A stretch of 39,747 bases of DNA from Candidatus Woesearchaeota archaeon (GTDB lineage: Archaea > Nanobdellota > Nanobdellia > Woesearchaeales > B72-G16): the NCBI GenBank assembly GCA_003650545.1, contig QMQO01000009.1, positions 1 through 39,747 on the forward strand. Direction: 5' to 3'. Numbering within the stretch: the first letter of the stretch is position 1; each line of letters starts with the position of its first letter. Below the pieces are notes generated by a model. It saw only the letters and a program-made list of their open reading frames with translations, was not told where the DNA came from and searched no databases. The position numbers were made by a program, and so were the translations under genes. Shown in pieces: positions 34,663-39,747 of the stretch.

Positions 34663-36909
34663 TTATTTTGAACCTTTTTTCTTCTTAAAATCTTCTTTCA
34701 ATGGTCCATTAGTCAACTTCTCGGTATGTCTACATTTTGGAAAGCCGCTACAACCAAGAAATTTACCATAGATACTTGTCCTAACAACAAGGGGTTTACC
34801 ACATTTTGGACATACTTTCTCAACCTTTCCAGTTTCAAGTTCCCTTACCTCTTTAGCAACTTCTTTATCCTCAACTTTTTTACCTGGACATTTTGGGTTA
34901 AAACACACTTCTTGTGGTTTCTTTCCTTTTCTGATAACTTGAATCATTGGAAAACCACAATGCTCACATATTTTTTTCGCAGGTTTCATAAGGCCGACAT
35001 TTGGCAAGTTGTATGTGATATTACATTCAGGATACTTATTACAAGCAATAAAATTGCCAAACTTTCCGCGTCTTAAATGAAGTTCACCCTCGGCACAGTT
35101 AGGACATTTACCAAGTAAGCTTAGTTCATCTCTTGTTTCGACAGTAGCTTTCCATAACTCTTTTCCTATCGCTTTCTCCTTTTTTTTAAAATCCGATAGA
35201 ATATCCTTCAACTTAGTCTTTGCTTCTTCTAAAACTCTTTCAGGCGTTAATTTCCCTTGTCTTATCTTTTCCATCTCTTCTTCAAAATGTCTTGTTAATT
35301 GGACATCAAGTATAGATGGTGAATACTTTTCAAGAATCTCGACGGTCCTTATTCCTAGTTCTGTAGCTTCTATTGATTTACCTGTAATATAACCCCTGTT
35401 AAATAAATTTTCTATGATATCAGACCTTGTTGCCTTTGTCCCTATATTTAGTTTTTCCATTTCCCTTATAATTGAAGCTGGTGTATATCTTTTAGGCGGC
35501 TGAGTCTCTTTATCTAAACGGGAAATCCTCTCGACCCTGACCTCATCTCCTTTTACAACTGCAGGCAGTTCTTCTTCTTTCTTTGGAGCATATCTTCCAT
35601 AAAACTCAAACCACCCAAGTTCGACAGTTGTCATCCCCTTTGCGATGAAGATCTCTTTATTAACATCAATCCTCACAGTCATACTTTCTTTAATCGCAAC
35701 ATCAGCAAATGTCGCCATGAATCTTCTCACAATGAGATCATAGATTTGCATCTCTTTACCAGTTAGTTTTGGTGTAATCCCTGTAGGATATATAGCGGGA
35801 TGAGCAGGGTCAGTCTTTTTACCATTGTTAGGGATAAGAGTCTTTTTTTTCAACAATTCATTACAAAGTTCTTGATAAATGCTCTGTTTTGATAATGCTT
35901 TCAGAATATTTTTGTATCCGATTTCTTTAGGGTATTGCTGACTAGAAGTTCTTGGATATGATATATACCCCGATGTATATAATTCTTGTGCAATCTGTAG
36001 ACTCTTTTTTGGCGCTACACCGAGTGTTCTATAAGCTTCTGTCTGTAAGCTTGTTAGATCAAAAGGGTGGGGTGATACTTGCTTAACTTTTTTTTTCTCA
36101 ACACTTACAACAACACCTGTCTTACAATCTTTTACATTTGCTATTACCTCATCAGTGTCTTCGACATTATCGAATTTGCCCTTCTCATGCATAGCTGTTA
36201 TCTCCCTATCTTTTGCTTCACCTTTTAGCTCAATCTCCCAGTATGGTTCTGGCTTAAAAGTTTTGATTGCTTTTTCCTTATCAACAATAATCTTCAATGC
36301 TGGTCCTTGAACCCTTCCAGAACTAAGAATCTTGAAACCAGCACCTGAATTTTTTATAGCTAATGTCAAAGCTCTACTTAAATTTATACCATAATACCAG
36401 TCAAGCTCATGTCTGGTTACTCCTGCATTTGCCAGTCCCCAATCAAGATGCTTTGCTTTATTCTCATAAGCTTTTATCAAGTCTGGCTTTGTAACAGTAC
36501 TAAACTTCATCCTATTTGCATCATTTTGTTTACAAGCATACTTTATTATGTTTAAGCCTATTACTTCTCCTTCTATGTCATAGTCAGTTGCAATTGTGAA
36601 CTTGTCTGCTTTCTTAGCTAGCTTTTTAATCACAGAAAGATATTTTTTGCTAAATTTCGCTTCCTTGTTGACTTTATAGGTTTCATCCCATTTTACATCA
36701 AATACAGGATAGGTCCACCCTTTCTTGTCTTTTTCAGCAATTGTGTAAAGATGACCAACTGCACACGCAACAATAATGTCTTTACCGTCATGCTTTAAAG
36801 TATAGTAACTAACATTTCCTTCTTTTGTTTGTTGTGGCTTTCCATCAGCTAAAGCATCTGCAATCTTTCCTGCAGTGCTGGGTTTTTCTGTTACAATCAA
36901 CTCAGCCAT
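34663..36909 (-). CDS. topA: DNA topoisomerase I (type IA)
   Basis: The 748-residue protein starts with the Toprim domain (ELIVTEKPSTAGKIADAL, acidic DYDIEGE near 109). The catalytic tyrosine is Y318 in GYISYPRTSSQ. The gate domains follow with ATRSDIIENLFNRGYI near 487. Three C4-type zinc ribbons end the protein: CPNCAEGELHLRRGKFGNFIAC near 610, CEHCGFPMI near 656, and CPKCGKPLVV...GCSGFPKC near 707. It relaxes negative supercoils through a transient 5'-phosphotyrosine. There is no reverse-gyrase helicase. It is divergent from the fibrillarin gene with 76 bases between starts. Confidence 0.95.
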   Translation of the reverse strand: MAELIVTEKPSTAGKIADALADGKPQQTKEGNVSYYTLKHDGKDIIVACAVGHLYTIAEKDKKGWTYPVFDVKWDETYKVNKEAKFSKKYLSVIKKLAKKADKFTIATDYDIEGEVIGLNIIKYACKQNDANRMKFSTVTKPDLIKAYENKAKHLDWGLANAGVTRHELDWYYGINLSRALTLAIKNSGAGFKILSSGRVQGPALKIIVDKEKAIKTFKPEPYWEIELKGEAKDREITAMHEKGKFDNVEDTDEVIANVKDCKTGVVVSVEKKKVKQVSPHPFDLTSLQTEAYRTLGVAPKKSLQIAQELYTSGYISYPRTSSQQYPKEIGYKNILKALSKQSIYQELCNELLKKKTLIPNNGKKTDPAHPAIYPTGITPKLTGKEMQIYDLIVRRFMATFADVAIKESMTVRIDVNKEIFIAKGMTTVELGWFEFYGRYAPKKEEELPAVVKGDEVRVERISRLDKETQPPKRYTPASIIREMEKLNIGTKATRSDIIENLFNRGYITGKSIEATELGIRTVEILEKYSPSILDVQLTRHFEEEMEKIRQGKLTPERVLEEAKTKLKDILSDFKKKEKAIGKELWKATVETRDELSLLGKCPNCAEGELHLRRGKFGNFIACNKYPECNITYNLPNVGLMKPAKKICEHCGFPMIQVIRKGKKPQEVCFNPKCPGKKVEDKEVAKEVRELETGKVEKVCPKCGKPLVVRTSIYGKFLGCSGFPKCRHTEKLTNGPLKEDFKKKKGSK

Positions 36910-36985
36910 ATTTAAAAAAAAACTGACTAAATTTAAAAATCTTTTGCAAAAGTTTAATAAATAGACGAAGTTTTTAACTAAAGTT

Positions 36986-37642
36986 ATGGAACAAATATTC
37001 CCTGGGATTTTTAAAAGAAAAGGGAAACTCTACACAAAAAGTTTATTGCCAGGAAGAACTTATTTTAATGAACAAATCTTTAAAGAGAACAACATTGAAT
37101 TCAGACAATTTTCTCCATATAACTCAAAGTTTGCAGCTGCAATTAAACGTGGTCTAAAACAAACAGGTATAAAAGAAGGAAGCATAGTGTTATATTTAGG
37201 ATCATCACACGGTTATACAGTTTCGTTTTTCTCAGATATAGTTGGAGAAAAAGGTGTCCTTTTTGCAGTTGATGTTGCACCGAGAGTCATGCGCGATCTA
37301 ATCTTTATCGCGGAAGATCGTAAGAATATTGCTCCAATATTGGCGGATGCATCCCATCCAGAAGAATACAAAAAAAGAATTTTACAACCAGATTTCCTTT
37401 ATCAGGATGTTGCGCAGCGTAATCAGATCGAGATTTTCATTAAAAATATCGAACTTCTAAAAAAGAAAAGCTTTGCAATGTTGGCCTTAAAAGCGAAAAG
37501 CATAGACATCTCTAGGAAAACAGAGCAAATATTTGATCAAGCCAAGTCACAATTAAAAAAAGAAAATATAAACATAATACAATCTTTTACATTAGATCCG
37601 TATCAGCGTGATCATATGTTCTTCTTATGTAAAAAGTATTAA
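36986..37642 (+). CDS. flpA: fibrillarin-like rRNA/tRNA 2'-O-methyltransferase
   Basis: The 218-residue protein has the archaeal fibrillarin layout: N-terminal strand domain (FPGIFKRKGKLYTKSLLPG), FRQFSPYNSKFAAAIKRGL near 39, the SAM-binding motif VLYLGSSHGYTVSFFSDIVG near 64, then AVDVAPRVMRDL near 89 and DFLYQDVAQRNQIEIF near 132. It is the catalytic subunit of the C/D-box RNP with Nop5 and L7Ae, guided by sRNAs. The usual motif reads GAASGTT, and here GSSHGYT, a mild change at the SAM loop. Nop5, its normal operon neighbour in many archaea, is not in the window. The leaderless start follows an AT-rich promoter region near 36955. Confidence 0.9.
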   Translation: MEQIFPGIFKRKGKLYTKSLLPGRTYFNEQIFKENNIEFRQFSPYNSKFAAAIKRGLKQTGIKEGSIVLYLGSSHGYTVSFFSDIVGEKGVLFAVDVAPRVMRDLIFIAEDRKNIAPILADASHPEEYKKRILQPDFLYQDVAQRNQIEIFIKNIELLKKKSFAMLALKAKSIDISRKTEQIFDQAKSQLKKENINIIQSFTLDPYQRDHMFFLCKKY

Positions 37643-37724
37643 TAATAATTAAATAACAATAACAACAAAACAATTACACAAACAATATCTTAACTATATC
37701 TATAAAACCTATTAGAGCTATTGT

Positions 37725-37775
37725 TAGAACTATATATACATACTAGAACTATAACTAGAACTATATATACTACCC
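37725..37775. repeat. TAGAACTATA repeats in intergenic region
   Basis: TAGAACTATA starts at 37725, 37744 and 37756; the outer copies extend to TATATATAC. They stand some 25 bases before a TATA element (AAATTTATAAATA at about 37800-37812) that serves the DsbA-like gene at 37859, so they could be upstream activator sites or simple repeat growth. Confidence 0.5.
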
Positions 37776-37858
37776 CTTCTCTACAACTCTATAACCGTTA
37801 AATTTATAAATAAATTGGAGTTTAGATATTAAGAGTAAGTATAATAGGGGGTGTAGGT

Positions 37859-38899
37859 ATGTCTGAAGAGAGCAAAGAACAAGAAAAAAAAGCAAAAAGA
37901 AAGAAAATAAGTAAATTGATGATTTGGCAGGTTATTACTATTATTTTTGTAGCGTTATTTGCGGTTGCAATAGCAACAAAAGGATTTACATTTGGCGCTA
38001 CAGGTAAAGTAGCTGGTACAATAACAGCAAAGGAAGCAGCGGATAAAGCAATCAATTTCATAAACGATAACCTTCTGCAAAATCGTGTTACAGCAAATCT
38101 AACAAGTTATGGTGAACTTGATGGCCTTTACCAAATAAACTTTACAATCGCTGGTCAATCCTACGAAGGTTATACAACTCTAGATGGTAACTTGTTTTTT
38201 CCACAAGCTATAGATTTAAATATGGAGATCCCTAAACCTGAACAGCAACAAGAATTAGAATCACAACAAATTGAAAAAAGAGATAAACCTAAAGCACAGG
38301 TATTTGTGATGTCTTTTTGTCCTTATGGTCTACAATTTATAAAAGCCTATGTCCCAGTAATTGAACTGTTGGGAGATAAAGCTGATTTAGAGATAAATTT
38401 TGTTGATTATGCTATGCACGGCAAAAAGGAAATTGACGGGAACAACCATATCTACTGTGTACAACGTGAGTACAGAGACAAACTAGCAGAATATTTAAGA
38501 TGTTTTGTTAAGGAGGGTGATTATGAAGGTTGTATTGGCGAAGTAGGCTTAGACAAGAATAAAATTGATTCATGTATAAATGAAATCGATGAAGAGTTTA
38601 ACATAACAGAACTCTATAACGACAAAAGCACTTGGTCTGGAGGAAGGTTCCCTAAATATCCTATTGACTCAGGTTTAAACGACGAATTCGGTGTTCGTGG
38701 CTCACCGACATTCGTTTTGAATGGAAAGCAGACGAATGTTAATAGGTCTCCTGAAGCAATCAAACAAGCGATTTGTAACGCATTTAACACACCACCACAA
38801 GAATGTGAAACTGAACTAAGCAATTCACCCGCAGCTCCTGGCGTTGGATCGATCGATGCACAAGCTGGATCGGGCTCTGGCGAAGGTAGTTGCGGTTAA
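37859..38899 (+). CDS. membrane-anchored thioredoxin-fold protein with CPYG motif
   Basis: The 346-residue protein has an N-terminal basic region and one membrane helix (about 20-44), then a small domain (about 55-130, KEAADKAINFINDNLL, with a second-domain repeat-like TLDGNLFFP). The thioredoxin-like part runs from about 145, with VMSFCPYGLQF as its active-site region and RGSPTFVLNG holding the cis-Pro near 285. The motif has a single Cys (CPYG), unlike the CxxC of DsbA. Other Cys residues (CVQREY, RCF, GCIGE, SCIN) lie in the helical insertion, and the protein ends in a Gly/Ser-rich tail GSGSGEGSCG with a terminal Cys. It likely acts in extracytoplasmic thiol chemistry. GGGGGTGTAGGT provides a ribosome site. 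It is 40 bases upstream of the DsbA-like gene. Confidence 0.8.
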   Translation: MSEESKEQEKKAKRKKISKLMIWQVITIIFVALFAVAIATKGFTFGATGKVAGTITAKEAADKAINFINDNLLQNRVTANLTSYGELDGLYQINFTIAGQSYEGYTTLDGNLFFPQAIDLNMEIPKPEQQQELESQQIEKRDKPKAQVFVMSFCPYGLQFIKAYVPVIELLGDKADLEINFVDYAMHGKKEIDGNNHIYCVQREYRDKLAEYLRCFVKEGDYEGCIGEVGLDKNKIDSCINEIDEEFNITELYNDKSTWSGGRFPKYPIDSGLNDEFGVRGSPTFVLNGKQTNVNRSPEAIKQAICNAFNTPPQECETELSNSPAAPGVGSIDAQAGSGSGEGSCG

Positions 38900-38939
38900 T
38901 AATTATTTTTAACTTTTTATAATTATAAAGGTGGTTTAA

Positions 38940-39530
38940 ATGAAAAAAAGAGTGACAATTGTAATCGCTATTGTTTTTTTGATAATATGCCTTATTCTAT
39001 TGTTAATCAAATTCTGGCCAGAACCTCCTGTCGAGTATACAGATGATCGTTACCCAAACGAAGCACCAGTCATTATTGAGTGCTATTCTGATTTTGAATG
39101 TCCATTTTGCCATAAGGCACTGTCAGTTTTAAGTGCTGTTAAAGAAAAATATGGGGATGAAGTTGAAATCCAGTTCAAGCATTTTATTGTGCATGGTGCT
39201 CAATCACGTTTAGCAGCTCAGGCGAGCGAATGTGCCCGTGATCAAGGAATGTTCGATGAGTATAAGCATGCATTATACGAGCATGGTAGTCCATTCACAA
39301 CAGATGTAATGGAGAATATTGCACAAGACCTAGGCCTTAACAGAGATAAATTTTCAGACTGCCTTGAATCTGGTGAGAAGGATATTGTTGTTAGATATGA
39401 TCAACAGGTTGCAAAGATAAAAGGTATATCTGCAACACCAACATTCATTATTAATAATGATATTAAGCTTGTTGGCTTAAGATCTCAAGCAGATTTTGAG
39501 ATTATTATTGATAGATTATTGACAAAATAG
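38940..39530 (+). CDS. DsbA-family thiol:disulfide oxidoreductase
   Basis: The 196-residue protein has an N-terminal membrane anchor (about 5-24), then a DsbA/thioredoxin_4 fold: SDFECPFCHKAL with C54 and C57 as the active CPFC pair, the helical insertion with C78 and C101 or so, and cis-Pro in SATPTFIIN near 167. It should face the outside and form or isomerise disulfides in exported proteins; the Cys-rich surface proteins in this window are plausible clients, by inference. GGTGG eight bases before the ATG is the ribosome site. The thioredoxin-like gene upstream is in the same direction with a 40-base gap, so one operon is likely. No DsbB or VKOR partner is visible. Confidence 0.88.
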   Translation: MKKRVTIVIAIVFLIICLILLLIKFWPEPPVEYTDDRYPNEAPVIIECYSDFECPFCHKALSVLSAVKEKYGDEVEIQFKHFIVHGAQSRLAAQASECARDQGMFDEYKHALYEHGSPFTTDVMENIAQDLGLNRDKFSDCLESGEKDIVVRYDQQVAKIKGISATPTFIINNDIKLVGLRSQADFEIIIDRLLTK

Positions 39531-39597
39531 AATAGCGATAGATGTACAAATTGAAAAAGTATATAAATTAAAAAATTATTTTAGCATCTATGATTGC

Positions 39598-39654
39598 ATG
39601 AAACCTCGCGGTTTTATATTCCCTACAGGAAATATAAAACTTTGAGGTGATACA
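39598..39654 (+). promoter_or_regulatory. hairpins upstream of IS110 transposase
   Basis: AAACC-TCGC-GGTTT (39601-39614) and GTTTTATATTCC (39611-39622) pairing with GGAAATATAAAAC (39628-39640, one bulge) share bases and exclude each other. A TATA element (GTATATAAATTA) at 39560-39570 would start an RNA near 39590. GAGGTGAT (39644-39651) is the ribosome site. In the IS110 group the left non-coding end encodes a bridge RNA, so this stretch is where one would be. Confidence 0.35.
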
Positions 39655-39655
39655 C

Positions 39656-39747
39656 ATGCAATATGTAGGTTTAGACGTACATAAAAAGTTTACGCAAGGT
39701 TGCATCCTTGATAAGGATGGCAACATGATTCTTGAACAAAAGTTCAA
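39656..39747 (+). mobile_element. IS110-family transposase, N-terminal part
   Basis: The frame starts MQYVGLDVHKKFTQGC and continues to the window end (30 residues seen). YVGLDVHKK is the first motif of the DEDD-type RuvC-like transposases of IS110, and its Asp is the first catalytic acid. GAGGTGAT lies four bases before the ATG. The rest of the element lies outside the window. The left end must lie in the 125 bases after the DsbA stop. Confidence 0.85.

Noticed and set aside
39598-39645. 15-codon leader frame before the IS110 transposase
   Set aside because: No ribosome site; it coincides with the hairpins and is too short to judge.

Overview
The window reads as an AT-rich archaeal chromosome segment, most likely from a DPANN lineage of the Woesearchaeota/Pacearchaeota type; the lineage is an inference. 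Archaeal markers include a fibrillarin-like rRNA methyltransferase, an archaeal YchF-type GTPase, a membrane-anchored S16 (Lon-like) protease, a TrmB regulator and a TFIIB-type zinc ribbon. Several genes have TATA boxes about 25 bases before a leaderless start, others have GGTGAT-type Shine-Dalgarno sites, and two giant, N-glycosylation-rich surface proteins carry C-terminal membrane anchors.

Layout. 1-5164: 3' part of a large surface protein (thrombospondin type 3 repeats, beta-helix, MopE-like repeats, FG-GAP-like repeats, C-terminal anchor). 5298-10761: a signalling block with an HD-domain phosphohydrolase, a PfkB-kinase/GGDEF fusion, a PocR-GAF-GGDEF diguanylate cyclase and a DUF1003 membrane protein. 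10764-13254: YchF GTPase on the minus strand, a small secreted or membrane peptide, and a PHP-domain phosphoesterase. 13332-14970: three tandem paralogous proteins of unknown function. 15275-15444: an intron-containing tRNA-like gene, then an unrecognised 378-residue protein. 16922-19231: MFS transporter, small conserved protein, and a decayed CYTH-domain gene hidden in a stretch without open frames. 19232-21879: extracytoplasmic ligand-binding protein divergent from a TrmB regulator, then a Ctu2/NcsB-like tRNA thiolation protein. 21959-22096: a probable structured RNA containing both a Shine-Dalgarno and an anti-Shine-Dalgarno sequence. 22210-24323: S16 protease and a 44-residue TFIIB-type zinc ribbon. 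24507-34377: a 3242-residue subtilisin-containing surface protein preceded closely by a 41-residue ribbon-helix-helix protein. 34663-37642: topoisomerase I and fibrillarin, divergent. 37859-39530: two membrane-anchored DsbA-like proteins. 39656-end: start of an IS110-family transposase.

The most notable system is the 5.3-10.8 kb block: two GGDEF domains with intact active and inhibitory-site motifs in an apparent archaeon, one fused to a complete sugar/nucleoside kinase and carrying a D-to-N change at the guanine-recognition position, next to an HD hydrolase. This looks like an archaeal cyclic-dinucleotide module. The rest is envelope biology (surface proteins, oxidative folding, transport) mixed with information-processing housekeeping genes.
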